In this document: positions 36,250 through 45,799 of the stretch, in pieces | Layout of the letters: each line of letters starts with the position of its first letter | Numbering within the stretch: position 1 is the stretch's first letter | Assembly: GCA_946187695.1 (NCBI GenBank) | Contig: CAMHSB010000002.1 | Span: 124,001-188,000 of the forward strand | Direction of reading: 5' to 3' | Length of the DNA stretch: 64,000 nucleotides | Source of the DNA: an uncultured Bacteroidales bacterium | Lineage (GTDB): Bacteria; Bacteroidota; Bacteroidia; Bacteroidales; Paludibacteraceae | The notes under the pieces: generated by a model | Database searches by the model: none | What the model saw: the letters and a program-made list of their open reading frames with translations, nothing else | What the model was told of the DNA's origin: nothing | Position numbers and translations under genes: made by a program

Positions 36250-37362
36250 TTAGTCATGGGGTGAAGTCTTTTTTGCTAATTTTATGACTTCTTCGGCGAT
36301 GCGGCGGGCGGAGTCGGTTTGGGCGAGGGTGAGGATGTTGGTATGCAGGGTTTGGAGGCGGGCATCGTCGTGGATGAGTTTGAGGGCAGTCGGTACGAGT
36401 TGGGCTGCGGCGTCGGCATCGCGGACGAGTACGGCGGCATCCTTGTTGACGAGCGCCATGGCGTTATGGGTCTGGTGGTCTTCCGCTACGTTGGGAGAGG
36501 GGACTAAGATAGCGGGCTTGCCAAGGAGGCAGAGTTCGCTGATGGACGAGGCGCCGGCACGCGAGATGACGAGATCTGCGTTGGCGTATCTATCCGGCAT
36601 GTCGGCAAGGAAATCATAGATTTCCAGACCGGCTTCGCCTGTTAGACCGTTATCACTGTTAGACCGCTGCGCTGTAAGACCGCTACGCTGTAAGATATTC
36701 TCATAGTATAACTTTCCTGTTTGCCAGACGACATGGATGCCTGCGGCTTTAAGTTGAGGCAGGCCGGCGAGGATGGCTTCGTTGATGGTGCGGGCACCGA
36801 GCGAACCTCCAATTATGAGCAGATTCTTTCCACTTTCCACTTTCCTCTTTCCGCTCGTCAGGTTCTGGCGGACGGGATTGCCGGTGAGGATGATCTTGTC
36901 GGCGGGGAAGAAACGCTCCATGCCTTCGTAGGCGACGCAGATCTTGGCTGCTTTGTCCTTGAGGAGTTTATTGGTGACCCCGGCGAAGCCGTTTTGCTCC
37001 TGCAGGAGGATAGGGATACCCATGTTGGCTGCCTGCCACATGGCTGCACCGGAGGCGTATCCGCCGACACCGACGCCTACGTTCGGTTTGAAATCGCGGA
37101 TGATCTTCTTGACCTGGTGCAGGGACTTGAGCAGATCGGTCATGACGGACACGTTCTTCCAGGGTTGGGCACGGTTGAAGCCCCGTACGGGCAGTCCGAC
37201 GATCTGGTAACCGGCTTGCGGTACGCGCTCCATCTCCATGCGACCTAAGGCACCGACAAACAAAATCTGCGCCTCCGGATCCAGTTCCTTCAAGGCGTTG
37301 GCAATACTGATTGCGGGGAAGATATGGCCACCGGTCCCGCCTCCTGAAATTAAATACCTCAT
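36250..37362 (-). CDS. murG: UDP-N-acetylglucosamine--N-acetylmuramyl-(pentapeptide) pyrophosphoryl-UDP GlcNAc transferase
   Basis: MRYLISGGGTGGHIFPAISIANALK...VGVGGYASGAAMWQAANMGIPILLQEQNGFAGVTNKLL...LVISRAGASSISELCLLGKPAILVPSPNVAEDHQTHNA. Confidence 0.98.
   Translation of the reverse strand: MRYLISGGGTGGHIFPAISIANALKELDPEAQILFVGALGRMEMERVPQAGYQIVGLPVRGFNRAQPWKNVSVMTDLLKSLHQVKKIIRDFKPNVGVGVGGYASGAAMWQAANMGIPILLQEQNGFAGVTNKLLKDKAAKICVAYEGMERFFPADKIILTGNPVRQNLTSGKRKVESGKNLLIIGGSLGARTINEAILAGLPQLKAAGIHVVWQTGKLYYENILQRSGLTAQRSNSDNGLTGEAGLEIYDFLADMPDRYANADLVISRAGASSISELCLLGKPAILVPSPNVAEDHQTHNAMALVNKDAAVLVRDADAAAQLVPTALKLIHDDARLQTLHTNILTLAQTDSARRIAEEVIKLAKKTSPHD
36626..36695. repeat. 16-17-bp tandem repeat inside murG
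   Basis: ctgttagaccgttatca ctgttagaccgctgcg ctgtaagaccgctacg ctgtaagat; encodes LQRSGLTAQRSNSDNGLTGEAG. Confidence 0.9.
36823..36850. repeat. 7-bp tandem repeat array inside murG
   Basis: gattctt tccactttccactttcctctttcc; CCACTTT-type units; encodes GKRKVESGKN. Confidence 0.75.
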
Positions 37363-37371
37363 ATTGATTAT

Positions 37372-37399
37372 GAATTATGAATTTAGAATTTAGAATTTG
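37372..37399. repeat. 7-bp tandem repeat in ftsW-murG spacer
   Basis: gaattat gaattta gaattta gaatttg. Confidence 0.88.
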
Positions 37400-38632
37400 T
37401 TACTCCAAGGTGACGATGGGGGCATCGTCGAGGCTTTGTTCGATGGTTTCGTTGACGCGTTCACGGAGTTCGAGTTGTTCGCGGCTGACCGCCATCATGA
37501 TACCAAAATAGATGGAGGTGATGAGCACGGACGTACCGCCACGCGATATCAAGGGTAGGGGTTGACCCGTGACGGGTCCCAGACCGACAGCTACGAGCAT
37601 GGAGATGAGGGCCTGACAGGTGATCATGAGCGCGAGGCCCATCGTCATGAGCATTGCCGGCATGTCGTTGAAGCGGCTAGACACATAGCAGGCTCGGAAG
37701 AGGACTGCCAGATAGAGGAAGATGAGCACCGCCGCACCGATAAATCCGGACTCCTCGACGAAGATGGCGAAGATATAATCGGCAAAAGCCAAGGGTAAGT
37801 AATCGCGTTCTTTGGAGTTGCCGGGTCCGACACCCAGCGGGGTCTTGCCGCCCCGCGCGATGGCTACGGAGGCATACACTTCCTGGATATTCTCGTCCGT
37901 GAGGACATATTTGGATCCGTCGTCCTGATCAAAATGACGGTCGATACGGCTGACCCAGGTGGTGGCACGTTTGAAAGGACCGTGCATCTCGCGGTGCGGA
38001 CGCACGAATCCGAACTCGACGATGGCATAGCCCAGACCGAGCACGAGGATGGCAATACCTACGACCGACATCGTGTATTTCCACGGGATACGCGCCAGGA
38101 CCCATAGGCAGAAGATGATCAGGCCGATGAGCACCGCAGTGGATAAGTTCGACGCCATGACAGGCAGCATGACGATGCCCGCGATGATGAGCGTGCGGTA
38201 GAAATACTTGCTTTTATCTGCCTCGGTACGGATACGCGCCAGCTGGTCCGCGATGACGATGATGAGGGATAGCTTGGCTAACTCGGAAGGCTGGAAAGTG
38301 ATGCCGGCGATACGTACCCATCGAGCTGCACCGTTGATGGTGACGACAAGCGGATTGCCCGGTATCATGGTCGAATAGACGAGCAGGGTACTGATGCCCA
38401 AGAGCACATAGCCGCCCAGCCGCACCCAGTAGGTGGGGATGAACTGTATGACCCCTGCCGCAATGATGCCCAAGAGCAGGAAGAGCATCTGGGAGCCGAT
38501 GGGACCCAGTACCGATCCGCGCGAATAGACCAGCGTGGACGAAGCCGAGAACAGGGCGATGACCGCCATCACGATCAGGATGAGGAAGAGCGCCCAGAAG
38601 GATTTGTCAATATTATTAAATGACCATTTCAT
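37400..38632 (-). CDS. ftsW: SEDS-family peptidoglycan polymerase FtsW
   Basis: INGAARWVRIAGITFQPSELAKLSLI...; PLISRGGTSVLITSIYFGIMMAVSRE. Confidence 0.95.
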   Translation of the reverse strand: MKWSFNNIDKSFWALFLILIVMAVIALFSASSTLVYSRGSVLGPIGSQMLFLLLGIIAAGVIQFIPTYWVRLGGYVLLGISTLLVYSTMIPGNPLVVTINGAARWVRIAGITFQPSELAKLSLIIVIADQLARIRTEADKSKYFYRTLIIAGIVMLPVMASNLSTAVLIGLIIFCLWVLARIPWKYTMSVVGIAILVLGLGYAIVEFGFVRPHREMHGPFKRATTWVSRIDRHFDQDDGSKYVLTDENIQEVYASVAIARGGKTPLGVGPGNSKERDYLPLAFADYIFAIFVEESGFIGAAVLIFLYLAVLFRACYVSSRFNDMPAMLMTMGLALMITCQALISMLVAVGLGPVTGQPLPLISRGGTSVLITSIYFGIMMAVSREQLELRERVNETIEQSLDDAPIVTLE

Positions 38633-38694
38633 TGTAAGACCGTTTCACTGTAAGACCGTTACACTGTTGGACCGCTTCGCTGTTAGAGGGCTCT
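38631..38694. repeat. 16-bp tandem repeat (4 units) spanning the ftsW-murD spacer
   Basis: attgtaagaccgtttc actgtaagaccgttac actgttggaccgcttc gctgttagagggctct. Confidence 0.9.
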
Positions 38695-39966
38695 TACGGC
38701 TGCCATGAACTGTTCACCGCGATCTTCGTAGGACTTAAAGAGGTCGAAGGACGCGCAACAGGGCGAGAGCAGGACGGTGTCGCCTTCATGGGCGGCCTTG
38801 TAGGCGCCTTGGATGGCATCATGCAAATTATCGGTGTCAATAATTTGCAAACCAAAACCGCCGAAATGTTCTCTCAGTTTCTCGTTGTGCAAGCCCATAA
38901 AGACGAGGGTGTGGCATTTCTCGCGCACGAGCTCGTCGATCTCGGAGTAGTCATTGCCCTTGTCCTTACCGCCCAGGATGAGGACGGTTGGGGTGGTCAT
39001 GGACTCGAGGGCGTACCAACAGCTGTTGACGTTGGTGGCCTTGGAGTCATTGATATAACGTACACCTTTGACGGTCGCGACATACTGGAGGCGATGCTCC
39101 ACGCCCTGGAAGGTCTTGAGGGCTTCGCGGATGACCTCTTTCTTGATACCCACCACCTTGGCTGCGATTGTAGCGGCCATCGAGTTGAGGACATTATGCC
39201 GTCCCTTGAGTGCCAATTCGTCTTCGCCGACGGGCAGCGGGTTGGGAACAGTGAAGCCGTAGGGGTAGAGGGTGGCGCCCAGTTGGATCTTCTTCATCTC
39301 GCGATCGATGACGGGATCTTCCGCCCAGTAGATGAACGAATCCTCTTTGGTCTGATTGCGGGTGATACGGAACTTGGCGTCGATATAGTTCTGGAACTTA
39401 AAATCGTAGCGATCCAGGTGGTCCGGGGTGATGTTCAACAAAATGGCTACGTCGGCCTTGAAGTCGTACATGTTATCAAGTTGGAAAGACGAGAGCTCGA
39501 TGACGTAATAGTCATGGTCCTCATGGGCGACCTGCAAAGCCAGCGAGTTGCCGATATTGCCTGCCAGCCCGACGTTTAGACCTGCATTGCGGAGGATATA
39601 ATAGATGAGCGAGGTGGTGGTTGTCTTACCGTTCGAACCCGTGATACAGATCATTTTCGCATGCGTATAACGTGCGGCGAACTCGATCTCCGAGATGATG
39701 GGCGTGCCCTGTGCCTGCAGCTTCTGAATGAGCGGTGCGGTCAAGGGGATACCCGGCGATTTGACTACCTCGTCGGCATTGAGAATGAGGGATTCCGTGT
39801 GCTTGCCGTCTTCCCATGCTACGCCGTTCTGATCCAGCAAGGCGCGATAGGGATCGGAGATCGTACCGCAGTCGGATACGAAGACGTCAAAACCTTTCTC
39901 TTTGGCCAGGATGGCGGCTCCGCTGCCGCTCTCGCCGGCGCCCAGTATTACAATTCGTTTGCTCAT
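38683..39966 (-). CDS. murD: UDP-N-acetylmuramoyl-L-alanine--D-glutamate ligase
   Basis: MSKRIVILGAGESGSGAAILAKEKGFDVFVSD; CITGSNGKTTTTSLIYYIL; NDSKATNVNSCWYALESM; LILGGKDKGNDYSEI. Confidence 0.97.
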   Translation of the reverse strand: MSKRIVILGAGESGSGAAILAKEKGFDVFVSDCGTISDPYRALLDQNGVAWEDGKHTESLILNADEVVKSPGIPLTAPLIQKLQAQGTPIISEIEFAARYTHAKMICITGSNGKTTTTSLIYYILRNAGLNVGLAGNIGNSLALQVAHEDHDYYVIELSSFQLDNMYDFKADVAILLNITPDHLDRYDFKFQNYIDAKFRITRNQTKEDSFIYWAEDPVIDREMKKIQLGATLYPYGFTVPNPLPVGEDELALKGRHNVLNSMAATIAAKVVGIKKEVIREALKTFQGVEHRLQYVATVKGVRYINDSKATNVNSCWYALESMTTPTVLILGGKDKGNDYSEIDELVREKCHTLVFMGLHNEKLREHFGGFGLQIIDTDNLHDAIQGAYKAAHEGDTVLLSPCCASFDLFKSYEDRGEQFMAAVRAL

Positions 39967-39999
39967 ATTATTATATTAAAAGAAAATATCAAAAATAAT

Positions 40000-41271
40000 T
40001 TATCGGATCTTTAATGTTAAAATGGTGATGGCGGCAAGGATGAGGGTGACGATGCAGAAACGCAGGACGATCTTCGATTCGTGATGCAGGTTCTTGCTGC
40101 CTTTGAAACGGATGATACAGGTGGGGTCGTTCTTGAGGACCTGCTCCACGGAGGTACGGAAATGGTCGTGCAGCGGTGCCCTTTTCCATACGCGGACGTG
40201 CAGCCCGCGTTTCTTGTAAAACTTATAGACCTGGGTCTGCAGGATGACACTCACGCTCTCCATGAGGAAGACCCCGCAGAGGACGGGTACTAAAAGCTCC
40301 TTGTGGATGATCATGGCGCAGACGCCGATGATGCCACCGACGGTGAGGCTGCCGGTGTCACCGAGGAAGACCTGTGCGGGGAAGCCGTTGAACCAGAGGT
40401 AGCCCACCAGAGCGCCGACGAAAGAGGCGAGGAAGACTACCAACTCTTCGGAGCCCGGGATGTACATGACATCGAAATACTCCGCCCAGACGACACTACC
40501 GGAGGTGTAGGCGAGAATGAGCAGGGCAATCGCCATGATGGCCGAGTTACCGGCACACATGCCGTCCATGCCGTCGTTGAGGTTCGCACCGTTGCTGACT
40601 GCCGCTACGACGAAGACTGTCAGCAGCACAAAGAAGATCCAACCGAAGCGGTATTTATTGTTCTCGCCCGTCCAGGAGAAGAGGTCGGCATAATTGAAGT
40701 TATGATGCTTGACGAAGGGGATGGTGGTCTGGGTGGACTTGATCTCCGGACTCTTCTCGACGACGACCACATTGTTCTCGATATGACTTGTGACGACCTC
40801 GTTCATGCTGACAGCAGGGCAGAAACGAAGGGTGAGTCCGACGATGAGACCGAGGGTGATCTGACCGGCGATCTTGACCCAACCGTTCAGACCCTCTTTG
40901 TTCTTGCGGAAGGTCTTGATATAATCGTCCGCAAAGCCCAACGCGCCCATGAGAAGGGTCGTTATCAGCATGAGGATCATATAGACATTGCTCAGCTTGC
41001 CGAACAGCAGACAGGGCAGCAGGATGGCTACGATGACGATGATACCGCCCATCGTCGGCACGCCTTTCTTGCCCACGTTGAAGGGATCGGTTTTCTCATC
41101 GCGTTGGGTCTCCGAGATATGATGGCGTTTCATGAAATCGATGAACCAGTTGCCGAAACAGATACTGGTGATGAGTGCGATGATGCCCGCTACGATGGCG
41201 CGGAAGGAGATGTAGGTGAACAGGCGCGCACCGAGTACATCACTGAAATAGGTAAAAAAATGATAAATCAT
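40000..41271 (-). CDS. mraY: phospho-N-acetylmuramoyl-pentapeptide transferase
   Basis: KKGVPTMGGIIVIVAILLPCLLF; LGFADDYIKTFRKNKEGL; NLNDGMDGMCAGNSAIM; QVFLGDTGSLTVGGIIG. Confidence 0.98.
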   Translation of the reverse strand: MIYHFFTYFSDVLGARLFTYISFRAIVAGIIALITSICFGNWFIDFMKRHHISETQRDEKTDPFNVGKKGVPTMGGIIVIVAILLPCLLFGKLSNVYMILMLITTLLMGALGFADDYIKTFRKNKEGLNGWVKIAGQITLGLIVGLTLRFCPAVSMNEVVTSHIENNVVVVEKSPEIKSTQTTIPFVKHHNFNYADLFSWTGENNKYRFGWIFFVLLTVFVVAAVSNGANLNDGMDGMCAGNSAIMAIALLILAYTSGSVVWAEYFDVMYIPGSEELVVFLASFVGALVGYLWFNGFPAQVFLGDTGSLTVGGIIGVCAMIIHKELLVPVLCGVFLMESVSVILQTQVYKFYKKRGLHVRVWKRAPLHDHFRTSVEQVLKNDPTCIIRFKGSKNLHHESKIVLRFCIVTLILAAITILTLKIR

Positions 41272-41276
41272 TTTAT

Positions 41277-41311
41277 AATGTTTAATGTTTAATGTTTAGT
41301 GTTTAGTGTTT
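41277..41311. repeat. 7-bp tandem repeat (5 units) reaching into the murE stop codon
   Basis: aatgttt x3, agtgttt x2. Confidence 0.93.
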
Positions 41312-42779
41312 AGAGGTGTTTCTTTACTTGTTCGTGGTCGTCAAAATGGTGTTTGACGCCCTTGATGATCTGGTAGTCTTCGTGTCCTTTGCCGGCGATG
41401 AGGATGACGTCGTCTTTCTGCGCCAGTGTGCAGGCCGTCTGGATGGCTGCGGCTCGGTCTTCGATGACGAGGGTGGTGCGCAGTTCTTCTTCGGTGAGGC
41501 CGTCCGTCATATCCTTGAGGATGTCGGCCGGTTCTTCATCGCGCGGGTTGTCGGAGGTGAGGATCAGTTGCTCGCTGCCGCGTTTGGCGATCTGCGCCAT
41601 CATGGGTCGTTTGCCTTTGTCGCGGTTACCTCCGCAACCTACGACGGTTATGAGTTTGGCACTTTCTTTCTTGATCTCGCGAATGGTCTGGATGACGTTA
41701 TCGACTGCGTCGGGTGTATGGGCATAATCGACGATGGCTGTCCAGCCTTTGGGGCTATGGATGGTCTCGAAACGTCCGTTCACCGGTTTGAGGGTGGAGA
41801 GCACGCGCAGGACATCCATCTCGTCGAAACCGAGGCACAACGCTGCGCCGTAGATACAGAGCAGGTTGGATACATTGAATCGTCCTACGAGGGGAACAAA
41901 GACCTCTTTGCCGTTGATGGCAAGCATCATGCCGTCGAAGCCTTCTTCCAATATCTGCGCCTTGTAGTCGGCGAGCGAACGGGTGGAGTAGGTATGGACG
42001 GCCGCCTTGCAGTTCTGCGTCATGACGAGTCCGTTTTTGTCGTCTTTGTTGGTGACAGCGAATGCCGTTTTCTTCAGACCGTCAAAGAGCCGTTTCTTGG
42101 TGTCGCGGTAGTTATCGAAGGTCTTATGGTAATCGATATGATCGCGCGTGAGGTTCGTAAAGAGCGCGCCGTCGAAATCCAGCCCCGCTATGCGTTCCTG
42201 CGCGATCGCGTGGGAGGAAACCTCCATGAAGGCGTAGGTACAACCGGCATCCACCATGCGGCGTAGCAGGCCGTTCAGTTCGATGGCATCGGGGGTGGTG
42301 TGGGTGGCCGGTACCGCCTCGTCCTCAATATAATTGACCACGGTGGAGAGCAGGCCGGCTTTGTGGCCCAACGCGCGCACGAGTTTATATAATAAGGTAG
42401 CGATCGTGGTCTTGCCGTTCGTGCCGGTGACGCCGACGAGTGTCAGCGCTTTGGACGGTTCTCCAAACCATTTGGAAGCTAACAGACCGAGGGCACGGTC
42501 GGTGTTCTCCACCAAGATAAAGGTGGGGGATTGGTGATTGGTAATTGGTGATTGGTGATTGGTGATATATTCTCTCTTTGAGAGAACGACTGCTGTAGCA
42601 CCCTTGGCGACACAACCATCAATGAAAGTATGTCCATCTACTGCTGTGCCTACCTGGGCTACAAACATATCGCCTGTTTCGATCTTGCGACTATCGAAGT
42701 GCAGACCGTGGATCTCTTTGTCGGTGCGACCGATTACCTCAATCGGCTCAATCGCGTTTAATAAGTCTTTTAGTACCAT
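41310..42779 (-). CDS. murE: UDP-N-acetylmuramoyl-L-alanyl-D-glutamate--2,6-diaminopimelate ligase
   Basis: GVTGTNGKTTIATLLYKLV; FTNLTRDHIDYHKTFDNYRDTKKRLF; VDYAHTPDAVDNVIQTIRE; DNPRDEEPADILKDM (DNPR motif for mDAP). Confidence 0.97.
   Translation of the reverse strand: MVLKDLLNAIEPIEVIGRTDKEIHGLHFDSRKIETGDMFVAQVGTAVDGHTFIDGCVAKGATAVVLSKREYITNHQSPITNHQSPTFILVENTDRALGLLASKWFGEPSKALTLVGVTGTNGKTTIATLLYKLVRALGHKAGLLSTVVNYIEDEAVPATHTTPDAIELNGLLRRMVDAGCTYAFMEVSSHAIAQERIAGLDFDGALFTNLTRDHIDYHKTFDNYRDTKKRLFDGLKKTAFAVTNKDDKNGLVMTQNCKAAVHTYSTRSLADYKAQILEEGFDGMMLAINGKEVFVPLVGRFNVSNLLCIYGAALCLGFDEMDVLRVLSTLKPVNGRFETIHSPKGWTAIVDYAHTPDAVDNVIQTIREIKKESAKLITVVGCGGNRDKGKRPMMAQIAKRGSEQLILTSDNPRDEEPADILKDMTDGLTEEELRTTLVIEDRAAAIQTACTLAQKDDVILIAGKGHEDYQIIKGVKHHFDDHEQVKKHL
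42529..42563. repeat. 7-bp tandem repeat (5 units) inside murE
   Basis: gattggt gattggt aattggt gattggt gattggt; encodes ITNHQSPITNHQSP. Confidence 0.95.
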
Positions 42780-44547
42780 TTTCGTATATATAACATCCGG
42801 TATAAGCCATTGTTTTTTCTGCTATCACGCGTACGGTGGAGCCGCAGTCCTGTCCGGCATCGTAGGGGAATTGCGGGTCCTCGATCATGCAGATACAGGT
42901 GTATTGCGGGTTCTCTTCGGGGAAGTAGCCGACGAAGGTCATGCGGTGGCGTTTGGAGGAGTAGCCGTGTCCCGGGATGATGAGCTGTGCCGTACCGGTC
43001 TTGCCGGCGATAGACACGAGGTTGGACTGCGCTTTGCGGCTCCAGAGACGTGCCGCTGCCGTACCCAGGCGGTTGTCCCAGACGACATCGTGCAGGGCAC
43101 TGCGGATATCCTCCAGCGTGCGATTCGAGCAGATGGAGCTCTTGACGGTCTCGGGTCGGAAACGTTTGATGTTTTCTCCGTCCTGCTGGATGGAGGTGAC
43201 TAACATCGGCCGTACCATGCGTCCGTTATTGGCGATTGCGTTGTAGAACATGAGTATCTGCATGGGGCTCAGTTCGACCGAATAGCCGTAGGACATCTTA
43301 CTGAGTGTGACCGTATCTTTGGGGATGTCGATACGCACCTTGTCTGCGCCCGGAATCTCGCAATAGACACTGTCCATGAGGCCCATTTTCTCGATGCGGC
43401 GCACGAATTTCTTCGCCGAGCCTTCGTAAGAGCGGGTGATGAGTTTGGCGAGGGCGATGTTACTCGACACCGCGAGCGCCGAACGGACGGTGAGGATGGT
43501 GTCCATCTTATGGGCGTCGGTGTGCTTGACCGTGAAATAGCGCCAGGGTTCGCTGGTGATAGTGACCGTATCATCGATATCGATCTTGCCGTCGTCCAGT
43601 GCGGCTACGAGGGCAATCGTCTTGAAGGTGGAGCCCGGTTCTACGCGTTGTACGGCATGGTTCTGCGCCTCGTAATACTCGCCGTCTTCCTGACTGCGGT
43701 CGAGGTTGGCGATCGCACGCACATAGCCAGTCTTGGTCTCCATGAGAATGGCGCAACCCCATTTGGCGTTCCGCTCCTTGGTCTTGGCCAGCAGTGCGTT
43801 CTCTACGATATCTTGGAGGTTGGCGTCGATGGTGGTGACGATATCCAGTCCGTCCTTGGCTTCCTCCACGGTGACGGACTCATTGCGTCCGCCGATACGC
43901 TGGATGGAGCTCATACCGTCCTCGCCTTTCAGTTCCTTGTCAAACCGTTTCTCCAGGCCTGAGTTACCGCTACCGCCCTCGCCGTAGATACCGCCGATGG
44001 TGCGGCTGGCAAGGATACCGTATGGCTTGATACGACGGTGCTGGTCCTCGAAGAAGATGCCGCTTTTGTATTTGCCTTTCTTGATGAGTTTGTTCTGCTC
44101 CAGGGCCTGGCGCTGCAGGTAGTTGATGCGGTGGTCGCAGACTTTATAGCGCTTCTCGTTGCTCCGGTATGCCTGGGTGATACGCGCTTTGTACTCCGCC
44201 TGCGAATGTTCGCCGACGATGGTTGCCAGATCGAGCGCCAGGGTGTCGATATGCGCGGCGAACAAGGCACCGCTCTTCTCGCGCAACGCAGGTACGCGGG
44301 TATCCATATACATATAATATTGCGGCATACTGGAGGCGAGCAAGCGTCCGTTGCAGTCCAGGATATTGCCCCGCGTAGCTGCGATAGGCCGGTTGGTGGG
44401 CACTTGTTTCTCCGCCACTTTGAGCCAGTTGTCGCGCTCTACGGTCTGGATATAGACGATCTTACCCAGCACAGCTCCGAAGCCGAGCATGATCACAATG
44501 AAGATGATCGCAAACCGCCACACCGTATTTCTTTGTTCTTCGCTCAT
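42748..44547 (-). CDS. ftsI: penicillin-binding protein / division transpeptidase FtsI
   Basis: AATRGNILDCNGRLLASSMPQYYMYMDTR; VEPGSTFKTIALVAAL; SSNIALAKL; SIAGKTGTAQL. Confidence 0.95.
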   Translation of the reverse strand: MSEEQRNTVWRFAIIFIVIMLGFGAVLGKIVYIQTVERDNWLKVAEKQVPTNRPIAATRGNILDCNGRLLASSMPQYYMYMDTRVPALREKSGALFAAHIDTLALDLATIVGEHSQAEYKARITQAYRSNEKRYKVCDHRINYLQRQALEQNKLIKKGKYKSGIFFEDQHRRIKPYGILASRTIGGIYGEGGSGNSGLEKRFDKELKGEDGMSSIQRIGGRNESVTVEEAKDGLDIVTTIDANLQDIVENALLAKTKERNAKWGCAILMETKTGYVRAIANLDRSQEDGEYYEAQNHAVQRVEPGSTFKTIALVAALDDGKIDIDDTVTITSEPWRYFTVKHTDAHKMDTILTVRSALAVSSNIALAKLITRSYEGSAKKFVRRIEKMGLMDSVYCEIPGADKVRIDIPKDTVTLSKMSYGYSVELSPMQILMFYNAIANNGRMVRPMLVTSIQQDGENIKRFRPETVKSSICSNRTLEDIRSALHDVVWDNRLGTAAARLWSRKAQSNLVSIAGKTGTAQLIIPGHGYSSKRHRMTFVGYFPEENPQYTCICMIEDPQFPYDAGQDCGSTVRVIAEKTMAYTGCYIYENGTKRLIKRD

Positions 44548-44548
44548 G

Positions 44549-44866
44549 TCAGTTCCGGATTTTGGTGGGTGGTTTGGTGTTCTCTTGCAGATTACTTCCC
44601 TGCTCGTGGAGTACTTGTATGACTTGGCTCTGCCGCGTGGTGTTGGTCAGTTCGGCACTGATGGTCATGTAGCGGAACTTGGCATCGAGCATCTCTTTCT
44701 TGGTGTCCGTGAGGTGGTGTTGCTGCTTGGCGGACTGGTAGCCGGTCAGGATATACAAAAAGACCAACCCGACGATCAAGCCGATCAGCGGGTATTGTTC
44801 GCGGAGTGCTTTGCTACGCAGTTTGTCTCCGTTCAACCAGGATTGTATGTCGTGACTATTAGCCAT
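44549..44866 (-). CDS. FtsL-like small membrane protein
   Basis: Position between rsmH and ftsI; single TM LIGLIVGLVFLYILTGYQ followed by coiled coil. Confidence 0.75.
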   Translation of the reverse strand: MANSHDIQSWLNGDKLRSKALREQYPLIGLIVGLVFLYILTGYQSAKQQHHLTDTKKEMLDAKFRYMTISAELTNTTRQSQVIQVLHEQGSNLQENTKPPTKIRN

Positions 44867-44873
44867 GTAAGGG

Positions 44874-45761
44874 TTAGCGTTTAGCGGCGACTCGCAGTTT
44901 GGCGCTGCGGCTGCGGGGGTTACGTGCTACCTCTTCGGGTGAGGCTTCGCGGCCTTTCTCGATCAGTTCGAACGGGCTGAGGTTATTGCCGTAGAAATCT
45001 TTCTCTATCGTGCCTTCCAGATTGCCGCTGCGCAGGAAGTTCTTCACCAGCCGGTCTTCGAGCGAGTGGTAGGTGAGGATGGCGATCCGTCCGCCGGGTT
45101 TGAGCAGGTCTCTGGCGGCTACCAGCATCTCGCGTAGGGCGCCCATTTCGTCGTTCACTTCGATCCGCAGGGCTTGGAAAAGGCGTGCCAGCTCTTTGCT
45201 CATCTCCGCCGGGATACGGGAGGCTGCTACGAGGTCTTCGGTGCGCTCGATGCGTTTCTGCGCTCTGGCGCGGCAGATGTTTTTCGCTATGAGACGGCTG
45301 TTCTTCATCTCGCCGTAGAGGTACAGCACTTTCGCCAGTTCTTCCTCGCTGTAACTATTCACGATATCGGCAGCCGTCCGTTTGGCGGTCTGGTTCATAC
45401 GCATGTCCAGCGGGGCACTGAAACGGAAGCTGAATCCGCGTTCGGGGCAGTCAAAGTGGTGAAAACTAACCCCTAAATCCGCCAATAAACCGTCTATCTG
45501 TTCGATGCCGTAATAGTCCATCCAGTTGCGTAAGTAGCGGAAGTTACTGTGCACAAAGGTCCAACGGTCATCGTCGATCGCGTTCTGCAGGGCATCCGCG
45601 TCCTGATCGAAGGAATATAACTTACCGGCTCCTGCTTGGAGGATGGCGCGTGAGTGACCGCCGCCTCCGAAGGTGACATCGACATAGACGCCGTCGGGCT
45701 TGATGGCCAAGCCCTCGATCGTCTCGTGCAGCATTGCCGGTATGTGATAGACGGTGGACAT
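44874..45761 (-). CDS. rsmH: 16S rRNA (cytosine(1402)-N(4))-methyltransferase
   Basis: YHIPAMLHETIEGLAIKPDGVYVDVTFGGGGHSRAIL; LADLGVSFHHFDCPERGFSFRFSAPLDMRMNQ; ILTYHSLEDRLVKNF. Confidence 0.98.
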   Translation of the reverse strand: MSTVYHIPAMLHETIEGLAIKPDGVYVDVTFGGGGHSRAILQAGAGKLYSFDQDADALQNAIDDDRWTFVHSNFRYLRNWMDYYGIEQIDGLLADLGVSFHHFDCPERGFSFRFSAPLDMRMNQTAKRTAADIVNSYSEEELAKVLYLYGEMKNSRLIAKNICRARAQKRIERTEDLVAASRIPAEMSKELARLFQALRIEVNDEMGALREMLVAARDLLKPGGRIAILTYHSLEDRLVKNFLRSGNLEGTIEKDFYGNNLSPFELIEKGREASPEEVARNPRSRSAKLRVAAKR

Positions 45762-45764
45762 GTT

Positions 45765-45799
45765 CGATTAGCGATTAGCGATTTTCGATTTTCGGTTTG
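45765..45799. repeat. 7-bp tandem repeat at the mraZ-rsmH junction
   Basis: cgattag cgattag cgatttt cgatttt cggtttg, spanning the mraZ stop. Confidence 0.88.

Noticed and set aside
40303-41292. Plus-strand acidic ORF 40303-41292 opposite mraY
   Set aside because: Shadow of mraY; D/E/H-rich low-complexity translation without a recognisable domain.
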